A stretch of DNA of 50,864 nt, taken from assembly GCA_015057605.1 (NCBI GenBank), contig SVDX01000018.1, positions 1 through 50,864 of the forward strand, in the 5' to 3' direction. Of this stretch, positions 1-9,381 are shown piece by piece (within the stretch, counting starts at the first letter, position 1; every line of letters starts with the position of its first letter). The notes under the pieces were generated by a model. That model ran no database searches and was not told where the DNA came from. It was given only the letters and a program-made list of their open reading frames with translations. Position numbers and translations under genes: made by a program. The stretch comes from Lachnospira sp. (GTDB lineage: Bacteria > Bacillota > Clostridia > Lachnospirales > Lachnospiraceae).

Positions 1-2748
1 TTTGTTATTATGCTTTTTGTAACATTTACAGCAATATTTAGAGACAATATGTATAATGTTCAAAATGAACTTAATAAGGACAAATTTGGGGCTTGGTTTG
101 TAATGGAAACTACTGCAGGAGAAGCAAATAAAGACTTGTCTAATCATAAATTTTTAGAGTCACCATTAAGTGCCGGAACCTGTAGCGAGATTTTTAAGGT
201 AGAAGGCGATACAGAAGTTGGCTATATGGGCTATATGAGTGATGGATTTATTGATGGCAACAATATCAAGTTAAGAAGCGGTAAATGGCCACAGAAAGAA
301 AATGAGATAGCAATAGAATATTCAGCCTTAGCAGAGGGTGGTTATAGCAAAAATGTAGGGGATACAATTGTTGTCCCTTATTATAAGAACGTTCCCGCAA
401 CCGAAGAAAATATGGTATATAAAGAGTTTGTGCTTTGCGGTATTATAGATGATTATACGGACGAATGGCTTAAAGCAAAAGATATGCCACGTGCTGTAAT
501 TGTAAAAAGTGAATACGATAAATTTACAGATAGATTGAAAAGAAACATATATACCTATGAAATCAAAAAAGGTATTGAAATTGAAGATAATAGAAAGTTT
601 TATGAGACCTTAGAGGCCTATGGTGTCAGATTGAATTATAACGAATATGTATATGACTATACACCATGGGGAGCAGAGTTCGTATACAACTACTTGTATA
701 TAGCTGTTATGCTTGTGGGTATGGCAGTACTCGTATACAAGATGCTCGATTATCGCGAGGTTAGAAAAGATTTTTACGATAAGATTAACAGATTAGGCGC
801 TTCAAAGCTACAATTAGAGTACATTAAGAACTTTGAAAATTTAATAATGATAATAGTATCAGGTGTTCTTGGTATCGGAGCTGCTGTATTATCCGGAAAT
901 GCAATTGCAGGAATAGTAGAGAAAAATCTTGAGATTGAATTTTATGCGATAAGTAAGGATGTATATATACGAAGTGCTATAGGTATTGTGGTAGCTATAA
1001 TATCTGGTATGCTTGCAAATATAGTATTTTCATTTAAAGAAAAAAGGCAGCGTAAAAACAGCAAAAAACACGTATATTATAGCGAAAATGATGCTAAGAT
1101 GGAAAAACGCAGACTAAGCCTAAATATGCGAATTTTGCGCTTACAAGAAAGAATTTCTAAGTCTGAAGGAATGCTTCAAAGAATAAGCGTAAGACTCTTT
1201 TTGCTTTGTATCACCCTAATTATAATAGGTGGTTTTATTAATATGAAAGAAGCTGATAAAAAGCTTGAAAATAGCGCACGCAATTATGATATGGTTGGAT
1301 ATCAATTACCTATTAATACATATCAATACTCGTATAATTTTTTGTATCAATATAAGTTAGAAGAGGCTGATAATAAGCATAAACAGGCAATGGAGTATGG
1401 ATGGTCAGATGAGATGAAACGTAAGAAATTTCTTCTTGAACATTTATGTTTTTATGATAATGATATAATTGCTGAATTGTTTGCGGGGATATTTAAATCA
1501 GAGGCAGATTATGGAGATAATAGAGTATATTTTAGTTCTAATACATCCTATAATAAATTTTCGGAGTATATTTTTATGGGGTCGGACAATTTATATAAGG
1601 GATTCTCGGATAAAACGGTTGAGTATTTAAATTCCATAGAAGGAATAGATTCGATACAATATTCAACTATAGAAACACAAAGAAGCTGGCTTTGGGAAGG
1701 TATGAATTTTGATGATTTGGCATATGAAAAAATGGCCCCTGCTAGCGGTGCAATGAAGGTGGTAACCGAAAATACAAGATATTTATATGCAACAGAATAT
1801 TTGGATCCGACGAAGGAATTATATGATAGAATGAGCAAATATATTGAGCCAAAATATCGTGATTATGAAGCATTTTGCAATGGTGAGCAGATACTTGTTT
1901 TGTTAAGAAAAAATGCAAACAATACATATGACAAATCAATAAAAGTTGGCATGGATATTAGATTTCCTTACTATGACGTAAGACTTGAAAAAAAAGCTGT
2001 TGATTATGGCATTCACGATGATATAAGAAAAGTATTAAATGATGTAATTGGATATTATCCTAAACATGGAGAAGAAAATAAGCATATGTATTACAGTGGC
2101 TTATCACATGTAAATTCTTTTGGTACTGCCAGCAAGGCTAAGGTGGTTGGAATTGTATATATAGATGAAACAAACGAAGGAGAGCTTTCGGACTTGCTTT
2201 CACAAAATGCGTATTATAATGCGATTGCTTCAAAAGGTTTGGCTAATAAACTTACCGATGCTCAGAATCAGCTTATAAAGGATATAATGGATAATGAATA
2301 TGTTAAAGCCTATAAAGATGAATATAAGCTTTCTGTAAAAAACAATTACTTTAGAGTGAAATTTAAAGATGAAGCTATATTTTTAGCTACAGATAATATA
2401 ATCAAAGGCTATTGTACCACTGATGAAATAATGGTAGAAAACTACTTTGAGAAAAATAATATGTATAGAGAACAGTATTTTACCTCAATGCTGCAGAACA
2501 TAGTAACAATAGTACTAGCAATAGGAGTAGCTACAGTAGTAATGTCTTTACTTACAGCAAATCGTTTTAGAAATAGAAAAAAACGTTTTACCAATTTGTA
2601 CAATATTGGTATGAGCAAGAAACAAATAAAGCAGCTATGTATGATAGAGGCAATTAGAGAGAACTTATGGTGCCTAATAACATTACCAATAGTGTTACTA
2701 ATTCAATATATTTATTACAGCAATAAAGTTCATAGTTTAAGCAAATAG
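1..2748 (+). CDS. FtsX/MacB-like ABC transporter permease (first of tandem pair), 5' end outside window
   Basis: Large membrane protein of an ABC exporter-type permease, likely acting with an ATPase not visible here. The frame is open to base 1; comparison with the next gene shows about 31 N-terminal residues (cytoplasmic start and part of TM1) lie upstream, so the ATG at 10 is internal. Layout by eye: TM1, a large extracytoplasmic region, a TM cluster near residues 225-345, another TM near 395-410, a second long extracytoplasmic region, then TMs near 840-910 ending in a positively charged loop (RFRNRKKRF). This repeated TM/ectodomain/TM plan fits FtsX-like permeases. It is roughly two-thirds identical by eye to the next gene, which starts 13 bp downstream with its own AGGAGG, so the two are probably co-transcribed and may form a heterodimer. 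Substrate unknown. Confidence 0.8.
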   Translation, partial: FVIMLFVTFTAIFRDNMYNVQNELNKDKFGAWFVMETTAGEANKDLSNHKFLESPLSAGTCSEIFKVEGDTEVGYMGYMSDGFIDGNNIKLRSGKWPQKENEIAIEYSALAEGGYSKNVGDTIVVPYYKNVPATEENMVYKEFVLCGIIDDYTDEWLKAKDMPRAVIVKSEYDKFTDRLKRNIYTYEIKKGIEIEDNRKFYETLEAYGVRLNYNEYVYDYTPWGAEFVYNYLYIAVMLVGMAVLVYKMLDYREVRKDFYDKINRLGASKLQLEYIKNFENLIMIIVSGVLGIGAAVLSGNAIAGIVEKNLEIEFYAISKDVYIRSAIGIVVAIISGMLANIVFSFKEKRQRKNSKKHVYYSENDAKMEKRRLSLNMRILRLQERISKSEGMLQRISVRLFLLCITLIIIGGFINMKEADKKLENSARNYDMVGYQLPINTYQYSYNFLYQYKLEEADNKHKQAMEYGWSDEMKRKKFLLEHLCFYDNDIIAELFAGIFKSEADYGDNRVYFSSNTSYNKFSEYIFMGSDNLYKGFSDKTVEYLNSIEGIDSIQYSTIETQRSWLWEGMNFDDLAYEKMAPASGAMKVVTENTRYLYATEYLDPTKELYDRMSKYIEPKYRDYEAFCNGEQILVLLRKNANNTYDKSIKVGMDIRFPYYDVRLEKKAVDYGIHDDIRKVLNDVIGYYPKHGEENKHMYYSGLSHVNSFGTASKAKVVGIVYIDETNEGELSDLLSQNAYYNAIASKGLANKLTDAQNQLIKDIMDNEYVKAYKDEYKLSVKNNYFRVKFKDEAIFLATDNIIKGYCTTDEIMVENYFEKNNMYREQYFTSMLQNIVTIVLAIGVATVVMSLLTANRFRNRKKRFTNLYNIGMSKKQIKQLCMIEAIRENLWCLITLPIVLLIQYIYYSNKVHSLSK

Positions 2749-2761
2749 GAGGTATACCTAA

Positions 2762-5584
2762 ATGAATACAAAACTATTTAAAATTACTGCAAAAAGCTTT
2801 TTTAGGCGTAAAAAACAAGTATTTAATACGTGTCTTACGGTATTCATAGTGATGATATTTGTTACGTTTACAGCAATATTCAGAGATAATATGTACAATG
2901 TGCAAAACGAGCTTAATAAGGACCATTTTGGTAGCTGGTTTATTATGGAGATAACTAATGGTAAAAATAATGAAAGCTTAGAAATGCATAAATTTTTAGA
3001 AGTACCATTAAAATCAGGAACATGTACAGAATTCTATAATACGAACTCAGTAGATATTATAGGCTATATGGGATATATGAGTGAACAATTTATCGACAGT
3101 AACAATATCAAATTAAGAAGTGGTAAATGGCCGGAGAAGGCAAATGAGATAGCAATTGAATATTCAGCCTTAGTAGAGGGTGGTTATAACAAGGATATAG
3201 GTGGAATCATAACTGTACCATATTATAAGGATACACCTATAAATGAAGAAAATATGGTATATAAAGAGTTTGTGCTATGTGGAATAATTGAGGATTATAC
3301 AGACGAATGGTATGAAGGCGAGAATATGCCAAGAGCTGTTGTTACAAAAGAATTATTTGATTCTTTTGTTGAAAGATCAAAACGAAATATTTATACATAT
3401 GAAATTAAAAAGAACATTAAGTTTGATGATTATTATAAGTTTTATCAGACGCTCGAAGCATATAGCAAAAATCTAAAGTATAACGAATATGTTTATAATT
3501 ATAAGCCATGGGGAGCTGAATTTGTTTATAACTATTTGTATATATCTGTAATGCTTGTCGGAATGGCAGTGCTCGTATATAAGATGCTTGATTATAATGC
3601 TATAAGAAAGGATTATTACATTAAGCTTAATCGATTAGGAGCCTCTAAGCGTCAGATATCAACAATTAAAAATATTGAAAATTTAATACTTATTGTAATT
3701 TCAGGAACTTTAGGAATACTTGCATCAATACTATTAGGAAATGCTGTAGCAAAAATCATTGAAACAAAGCTATCATTACAATTTTATGATATTAGCAATG
3801 AAGTATATATACGAAGTGCTATTGGAATTATAGCGGCTATTATAGCGGGAGTATTGTCAAATATTATTTTTACTATTAAAGAAAAACGAACACGTAAGAA
3901 TAGTAAACAAAGAGTGTTTTATAGTGAAAATGAAACTAAAATGGAAAAACGTAGAATTGGTGTAAAATGGTCGCTATTACAATTCCAAAAAAGAATTTCA
4001 AAATCAGAGGGATTATTCCAAAAAATAACAGTAAGATTATTTTTAATATGTGTTACATTTATAATTATTGGTAGCTTTATCAATATTAAAAATGCAAATA
4101 AAAAATTCCAAAATGTTGTTTACGACTATGATATGGTAGGTTATATAACTCCAACACCACTATATTATTATCCATTTGAGTTTATTTATCAGTTTAAATT
4201 AGAGGAAAAGGATGCTAAGTGGAATCAATTATTAGAATATACAAGCAATGGTGAACATAAAAAATATGATAATATGGAATTTGAACATATGGTGTTTTAT
4301 GATAATGATGTATTAAGACAGTTATCCTGGGGTTTTAAACCGGGTATTCAATACGGGAATTATTTCCTATATGATTCAAGCAAATGGGGATGGAATAGCA
4401 AATCAAAATATGTTCTTGGCGGTTCTGATAATATAAATGTTGGATTTTCTGATTCTATTATAAATAACATTAATAATGTTGAAGGTATAAAAACAATTGA
4501 ATATTCAGTAGTTGAAACACAGCGTTCATGGACGTGGGAAGGAATGAATCTTGACTCAATGGCATATGAAAAAATGGCTGATTTTGGTTCTCAAATTAAA
4601 GAAATTGATGAGAATACAAAGTATTTATATGCTACAGAATATTTTGTTCCAACAAAAGAGCTATACGAAAAGTTAAGCAAATATATAGCACCAGCAAATA
4701 GAAATTATGAAGAATTTTGCAATGGAGAACAGATTATTATTTTCCTCAATAAGAACTGCGAAGGTAAATATGATGATACTATTAAAGTTGGTAATACAAT
4801 AAGATATTCTTATTATGATCCAACAAGTACTACCATTGATATTAATAATAGGGTATTTAATAATATTATGAAAAAATATTTGTCAGTTGCATATTGGGTA
4901 GCGCCTGATGATGTAAAAGAAGCTTTTTATTATTATGAAGGTATTAGTAATATTATTGATTATGGCGCAGCGGCAACCCCTAAAATAGCAGCTGTTATAT
5001 ATATTGATGATGATAACAAAGGGGAATTTAAAGATATAATATCGCAAAATGCTTATTATAATGCAATAGCATCAAAAGAATTGGCATATAAGCTTAATGA
5101 TGCTCAAAATCAGATTATTAGAGACATTACAGACAATAAATACGAACAATCCTACAAAGAAGAGTATCATTTGTCGGTAAAAGATAATTATTTTAGAGCC
5201 AAATTTAGCGAGGAAGCGCTATTTCTTGCTACAGATAATTTGATTTCATCATATTGTAGTAAAGCGGGATTGAAGGTTAATAACTATTATGAAACAAATA
5301 AGACATATAGTGAACAATATTTTACTTCGATGCTTCAAAACATAGTTACTATATTTCTTGCAGTATTAATTAACATTGTAGTTATTGGGCTATTTAGTGC
5401 AAATCGTTTCAGGAATAGAAAAGCACGTTTTGTAAATTTATACAAACTTGGTATGAGCAAGAAACAATTAAAACAAATTTGTATGCTTGAATCAGCAAGA
5501 GAAGATATATGGTGCATTGTAACAATGCCTATTGTGCTGCTTATTCAGTACATATATTATCATACAAAACTCTCAAGATTATAA
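2762..5584 (+). CDS. FtsX/MacB-like ABC transporter permease (second of tandem pair)
   Basis: Complete 940-residue paralogue of the preceding gene. The start is set by AGGAGG at 2747-2752, which overlaps the upstream stop. The first residues (MNTKLFKITAKSFFRRKK) are a basic cytoplasmic tail before TM1 (about 20-38). TM segments cluster again near 255-370, near 420-440 and near 870-935, with two long Tyr/Asn-rich extracytoplasmic regions between. Conserved blocks shared with copy 1 include NNIKLRSGKWP, NMVYKEFVLCGII, TQRSW.WEGMN and the C-terminal GMSKKQ. The pair most likely arose by tandem duplication. FtsX-like permeases in Firmicutes often serve peptide-antibiotic sensing or export, but nothing here fixes the substrate. 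The gene ends at a strong hairpin. Confidence 0.85.
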   Translation: MNTKLFKITAKSFFRRKKQVFNTCLTVFIVMIFVTFTAIFRDNMYNVQNELNKDHFGSWFIMEITNGKNNESLEMHKFLEVPLKSGTCTEFYNTNSVDIIGYMGYMSEQFIDSNNIKLRSGKWPEKANEIAIEYSALVEGGYNKDIGGIITVPYYKDTPINEENMVYKEFVLCGIIEDYTDEWYEGENMPRAVVTKELFDSFVERSKRNIYTYEIKKNIKFDDYYKFYQTLEAYSKNLKYNEYVYNYKPWGAEFVYNYLYISVMLVGMAVLVYKMLDYNAIRKDYYIKLNRLGASKRQISTIKNIENLILIVISGTLGILASILLGNAVAKIIETKLSLQFYDISNEVYIRSAIGIIAAIIAGVLSNIIFTIKEKRTRKNSKQRVFYSENETKMEKRRIGVKWSLLQFQKRISKSEGLFQKITVRLFLICVTFIIIGSFINIKNANKKFQNVVYDYDMVGYITPTPLYYYPFEFIYQFKLEEKDAKWNQLLEYTSNGEHKKYDNMEFEHMVFYDNDVLRQLSWGFKPGIQYGNYFLYDSSKWGWNSKSKYVLGGSDNINVGFSDSIINNINNVEGIKTIEYSVVETQRSWTWEGMNLDSMAYEKMADFGSQIKEIDENTKYLYATEYFVPTKELYEKLSKYIAPANRNYEEFCNGEQIIIFLNKNCEGKYDDTIKVGNTIRYSYYDPTSTTIDINNRVFNNIMKKYLSVAYWVAPDDVKEAFYYYEGISNIIDYGAAATPKIAAVIYIDDDNKGEFKDIISQNAYYNAIASKELAYKLNDAQNQIIRDITDNKYEQSYKEEYHLSVKDNYFRAKFSEEALFLATDNLISSYCSKAGLKVNNYYETNKTYSEQYFTSMLQNIVTIFLAVLINIVVIGLFSANRFRNRKARFVNLYKLGMSKKQLKQICMLESAREDIWCIVTMPIVLLIQYIYYHTKLSRL

Positions 5585-5588
5585 AATA

Positions 5589-5628
5589 AAGTCGGTACAT
5601 AAAAATAAAATGTACCGACTTATTTTTA
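5589..5628. terminator. bidirectional intrinsic terminator between permease and DUF378 gene
   Basis: A 12-bp perfect stem (5589-5600 with 5610-5621, core GTCGGTACA/TGTACCGAC) with a 9-nt A-rich loop is followed by TATTTTTATT on the + strand. It sits between the convergent stops at 5584 and 5626, so it can serve both genes. Confidence 0.85.
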
Positions 5629-5841
5629 TTCCATTTTGCTACAGTCACCTATTCTGCCAAAAAAACTAAGAGTATAGATTCCGGCAATTGCGATAACACC
5701 ATAAATAATACGACTTATCATATTAAAGCCACCGCAGATAAATTCTACAAGGTTAAATTGAAATACACCAACAAGTCCCCAGTTTATAGCACCTGCAATT
5801 ACTAATACAAGACAAAGATAATCAAATAATTTTGTGCTCAT
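5626..5841 (-). CDS. DUF378 family small membrane protein (YuzA-like)
   Basis: A 71-residue protein with two or three hydrophobic segments (about 7-24, 38-58). The motif AGAINWGLVGVFQFNLV is typical of the DUF378/YuzA family of small membrane proteins, whose function is unknown. AAAGGAGC lies 6 nt before the ATG. It is a single gene, convergent with the permease pair and divergent from the division operon, with a TATAAT-like element about 30 bp upstream on the minus strand but no good -35. It is the only minus-strand gene in the left third of the window. Confidence 0.85.
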   Translation of the reverse strand: MSTKLFDYLCLVLVIAGAINWGLVGVFQFNLVEFICGGFNMISRIIYGVIAIAGIYTLSFFGRIGDCSKME

Positions 5842-5901
5842 AGTAGCTCCTTTCTTGAAAAAATATTTTAATTATAGTATGACTATTTTAAAAAGATTAT
5901 A

Positions 5902-5930
5902 TTGTAGTAATTATTAGAAAATGTTAAAAT
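5902..5930 (+). promoter_or_regulatory. candidate sigma-A promoter of the division/envelope operon
   Basis: TTGTAG (5902-5907), 17-bp spacer, TAAAAT (5925-5930) preceded by TG at 5922-5923 (extended -10). Predicted initiation near 5937 leaves only about 12 nt before the ATG at 5949 but about 36 nt before the GTG at 5973. This supports the GTG as the start of the first gene. Confidence 0.45.
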
Positions 5931-5972
5931 ATATATAAGATTTTTAGTATGTTTAAGTTAGGGAGAGTTTTA

Positions 5973-7343
5973 GTGGAAAACGAAAAAGTTATTAATTTAA
6001 AATCAAGAAAACCATTTAAATTAAATATTAGTATAATTGTTATTTTGGTTATTCTTATATACATAATTTGTTGTCTTGTAATTTACCTTTCAAAGGACAA
6101 AATTGTTGCTTATGAAGTAAATCAGGGTTCCTTAGTAATTAAGAATACATATCGTGGTTTTATCGTTAGAGATGAGGTTGTTAAGTATTCTAAGGATGCC
6201 GGCAATATAAACTATTTTGTTAGAGAAGGACAAAAGCTTGCTGTAAATGAGATTGTATATTCAGTAGATAATTCTGGAAAGGTTAATGATATCATTTCTC
6301 AAATTGGTTCTGAGAAAACAGTTTTATCTGATGAAGATGTGCTTGACATTAAGAATAAGTTATCCAATTTTAAGCTTTCATATACAGATGGCAATTTTGA
6401 AAATGTATATGCGTTTAAGTCAGATTTAAACGAAAGTATAACAGATTATCTAAATGAAAATGTTATGGATATCGTTAATGACAAATTAGATGACATGGGA
6501 GATGCGAATGCATACACATTAGTCAACAATAATCAGACAGGTGTAGTAGTGTATGGTGTTGACGGGTATGAGAATTTCAAAACAGATGCAATTACCAATG
6601 ACATATTTAATGAAGCTAATTATCGATATAACAACCTAAAGAATAAGACATATATTTTAGCAAACGCACCGGCATATAAACTGGTAGTGAGTGAAAAATG
6701 GTCTGTAATAATCCAGCTAAATGATACGCAGCTTAAGTTGTTAAAGAATAAAACAACAGTAAATATTACATTTCTTAAGGATAATTTAAGCTGTAGCGTA
6801 CCTATTTCAATTATAGAAAACAAGACCGGTAATTATGCAAAGTTGGATTTTGATAAATATATGATTAGATATGTTAGGGACAGATTTATCGATATCGAGA
6901 TTAATGAGTCATCAATAGAAGGCTTTAAGGTCCCTAATTCATCAATAATCCAAAAGGAATTATTTACTATTCCGGAAAAGTATTATCAAAGTCTTGCAAG
7001 CAAAGATAAGGGTTTTGTTACTAAAAATACAGATGGTGATTTTGTTACTATATCGCCGACCATTTATTATCATAAAGATGGCAACTATTATGTAAAAACT
7101 GACGAGGTTACTGAAGGTACGATATTGTATTATGAAGATGAAGCCTATGCTATTGGAAGCAAAGAGACTTTAGATGGTGTATTTTGTATAAATAAAGGCT
7201 ATGCTGTATTTAAGGTTATTGAAAAGCTTGATAGTGATAATGAATATACTATTGTCAAAACTAAAACATCATATGGCTTATCACTTTATGATCATATAAT
7301 ACTAAATGCACAGGGCATTAACGAAGAAGAGATTATATATTAA
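5973..7343 (+). CDS. HlyD-like membrane-anchored protein at head of division operon
   Basis: A 456-residue protein with a short basic cytoplasmic tail, one TM helix (about 19-40) and a long extracytoplasmic part. The region after the TM (GSLVIKNTYRGFIVRDE, then YFVREGQKLAVNEIVY) resembles the split barrel-sandwich/lipoyl-like arms of HlyD-type adaptors. I know similar proteins annotated as HlyD-family next to yggS in Lachnospiraceae, but no transporter lies beside it and its role is unknown. Start choice: the GTG at 5973 has AGGGAG (5960-5965) 7 nt upstream, whereas the in-frame ATG at 5949 has no ribosome binding site. The context suggests an envelope or division role. The next gene starts 13 bp after the stop. 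Confidence 0.7.
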   Translation: MENEKVINLKSRKPFKLNISIIVILVILIYIICCLVIYLSKDKIVAYEVNQGSLVIKNTYRGFIVRDEVVKYSKDAGNINYFVREGQKLAVNEIVYSVDNSGKVNDIISQIGSEKTVLSDEDVLDIKNKLSNFKLSYTDGNFENVYAFKSDLNESITDYLNENVMDIVNDKLDDMGDANAYTLVNNNQTGVVVYGVDGYENFKTDAITNDIFNEANYRYNNLKNKTYILANAPAYKLVVSEKWSVIIQLNDTQLKLLKNKTTVNITFLKDNLSCSVPISIIENKTGNYAKLDFDKYMIRYVRDRFIDIEINESSIEGFKVPNSSIIQKELFTIPEKYYQSLASKDKGFVTKNTDGDFVTISPTIYYHKDGNYYVKTDEVTEGTILYYEDEAYAIGSKETLDGVFCINKGYAVFKVIEKLDSDNEYTIVKTKTSYGLSLYDHIILNAQGINEEEIIY

Positions 7344-7356
7344 ATTGGAGATAAAA

Positions 7357-8064
7357 ATGAGTACAATAAGCAAAAATATTTCTCTTGTAAGAGAAAACAT
7401 TGCTACTGCATGTAAAAAAACTGGTCGTAACATAGAAGAGGTTACGCTCATTGCAGTAAGTAAAACAAAGCCTGTTGATATGCTAAAGGATGCATTTGAT
7501 GCAGGAGCAATAGATTTTGGTGAAAATAAGGTTCAGGAGCTTTGCGATAAAATTGAACATTTTCAAAATGAACATATGAATTGGCATATGATAGGGCATT
7601 TACAGACAAATAAGGTTAAATATATAGTGGACAAGGTGTGTCTTATTCACTCGGTAGATTCAATTAAGCTTGCCTTACAAATTGATAAGGAGGCAGCAAA
7701 AAAAGGTGTTATTGCAAATATTTTACTTGAAGTAAATGTGGCAGAAGAGGAATCAAAATTTGGTCTTACATGCGAAAATGTAGAAGATTTAGTAAAAGAA
7801 ATTAGCAAATTATCTAATATAAGAGTAAAAGGTCTTATGACGGTTGCTCCATATACTGAAAATGCCGAAGAAAATCGAGTATATTTCCGTAAATTAAAGC
7901 AATTAAGTGTTGACATAAAAACAAAAAACATTGATAATGTTAGTATGGATATATTGTCGATGGGAATGACCAATGACTATATGATTGCCATAGAGGAAGG
8001 CTCAACTCATGTTAGAGTCGGAACAGGTATTTTTGGCGATAGAGACTATACAAAGATTAGTTAG
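7357..8064 (+). CDS. yggS: YggS/YlmE family PLP homeostasis protein
   Basis: A 235-residue member of the alanine-racemase-fold YggS (YBL036C/PLPBP) family, which binds pyridoxal 5'-phosphate and buffers its level. The PLP lysine lies in IAVSKTKP near the N-terminus. Further family blocks are DFGENKVQEL, WHMIGHLQTNK, GLMTV and the C-terminal SMGMTNDYMIAIEEGSTHVRVG. Length is normal. The start is the ATG at 7357 behind TTGGAG; a longer frame from 7306 overlaps the previous gene and lacks support. In many Firmicutes this gene sits directly before sepF, as here. Confidence 0.95.
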   Translation: MSTISKNISLVRENIATACKKTGRNIEEVTLIAVSKTKPVDMLKDAFDAGAIDFGENKVQELCDKIEHFQNEHMNWHMIGHLQTNKVKYIVDKVCLIHSVDSIKLALQIDKEAAKKGVIANILLEVNVAEEESKFGLTCENVEDLVKEISKLSNIRVKGLMTVAPYTENAEENRVYFRKLKQLSVDIKTKNIDNVSMDILSMGMTNDYMIAIEEGSTHVRVGTGIFGDRDYTKIS

Positions 8065-8075
8065 GAGAATACAAG

Positions 8076-8612
8076 ATGAAATTTAACAAATTGTTAGACA
8101 TTATGCGTTTAAAACCAGATGATTATGATGATGAAGATGAAATCTATGATGACGATTATGACTTTGAAGAAGATTATAGTTCGAAGCCAACTAAGAAGAC
8201 CTACGATGTAGATGATGAAGTTGAAAGTCCTACAAAGGTTAAGCTTGAGAGCTATGTTAAAAAGAATAACAATACAAAGACTAAAAATAATAATAATGGT
8301 AGGGTGATTTCTATGCAGCAAAGAAGCAGTTTAGAGGTTTGTGTTATCAAACCAAAGTCATTTGATGAAGAAGTAAAAGAGATTTCAGATACACTTTTAA
8401 GTGGACGTGCAGTTGTGCTCAATCTTGAAGGCCTTCAGCTTGATATAGCACAAAGAATTATTGATTATACGTCAGGTGCATGTTCAGCAATTAATGGTAA
8501 TTTACAAAAGATTTCAAATTTTATTATTATTGCAACACCTGCAACTGTAGATTTATCAGGTGATTTCCAGAATGGCGAAGGCATTTTTGATTTGTCAAAA
8601 TTTGATTTTTAA
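8076..8612 (+). CDS. sepF: cell division protein SepF
   Basis: A 178-residue SepF, a membrane-bound partner of FtsZ that polymerises into rings and helps septum assembly. The N-terminus (MKFNKLLDIMRLK) is the expected amphipathic membrane-targeting helix. Residues about 15-75 are a disordered, very acidic linker rich in Asp/Tyr. The C-terminal SepF domain (about 85-175) contains CVIKPKSFDE, VVLNLEGL and FIIIATPATVDLSG. TAGGAGA precedes the ATG and overlaps the yggS stop. The order yggS-sepF-ylmH-divIVA matches Gram-positive dcw clusters, except that ylmG (YggT) is missing between sepF and ylmH. Confidence 0.95.
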   Translation: MKFNKLLDIMRLKPDDYDDEDEIYDDDYDFEEDYSSKPTKKTYDVDDEVESPTKVKLESYVKKNNNTKTKNNNNGRVISMQQRSSLEVCVIKPKSFDEEVKEISDTLLSGRAVVLNLEGLQLDIAQRIIDYTSGACSAINGNLQKISNFIIIATPATVDLSGDFQNGEGIFDLSKFDF

Positions 8613-8617
8613 ACATT

Positions 8618-9367
8618 ATGGAAGATGAATTATTGTTAAAGAGACTTGCAGATTTGGCAAATATAGCATATCAGCGAGATATTCCGCAGTTTTCGGATTT
8701 TCTAACGCTTAATGAGCTTAGTATTTACCACAGATATGTAAAGGATTATACCTTCATAAAAAATGTGGTTGTAGGAGGCATAGATGGCGCAGAAAGATGC
8801 ATGATAGGCTTTATACCAGAGATGTTTATAGAGACATATGAGACGCCAATTACTGTTTTAAGTATAAAACCATTAAATCAAAAATTTTCATCTGAGCTTA
8901 CACACAGAGATTTCCTAGGTTCAATATTGAATCTTGGAATTGAGCGAACAAAGCTTGGAGATATATTGGTTGAAGATAATAGTGCTTTAGTATTTTGTGC
9001 AAATTCTATGGCGGACTACATAATTACGAATCTTACTAGGGTAAAGAATACACCGGTTTTGGTAAGCATTTTTGAAAATGAAGTTGCGACAGTAGAAGCA
9101 AAGTACGAAGAGATTATAGGCAGCATTTCATCCTTACGTTTAGATTGCGTGTTGTCATTAGCATTTAACAAGGCAAGAAGTAAGGTTGTTGCATATATCG
9201 AGGAAGGAAAGGTATTTGTTAACGGACGAATTATAACGACTAACAGCTACAATATTAAGGAACAGGACGTTATATCAGTTCGTGGACTTGGCAAATTAAA
9301 ATATATCAATACCTCTTCAGTAACGAAAAAAGGGCGCTTTTATGTTAAATTGCACAAATATATTTAA
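8618..9367 (+). CDS. ylmH: YlmH-type S4-domain RNA-binding protein
   Basis: A 249-residue protein of the YlmH family. It has a large N-terminal domain (FLTLNELSIYHR, GGIDGAERCMIGFIPE) and a C-terminal S4 RNA-binding domain (about 178-235: LRLDCVLSLAFNKARSK, then EEGKVFVNGR). The family is implicated in stalled-ribosome rescue and translation; in this operon it accompanies sepF and divIVA. No Shine-Dalgarno sequence is visible: the 5 nt after the sepF stop are AACAT just before the ATG. Translation is therefore probably coupled to sepF. Confidence 0.92.
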   Translation: MEDELLLKRLADLANIAYQRDIPQFSDFLTLNELSIYHRYVKDYTFIKNVVVGGIDGAERCMIGFIPEMFIETYETPITVLSIKPLNQKFSSELTHRDFLGSILNLGIERTKLGDILVEDNSALVFCANSMADYIITNLTRVKNTPVLVSIFENEVATVEAKYEEIIGSISSLRLDCVLSLAFNKARSKVVAYIEEGKVFVNGRIITTNSYNIKEQDVISVRGLGKLKYINTSSVTKKGRFYVKLHKYI

Positions 9368-9381
9368 AGGAGGATATACAT

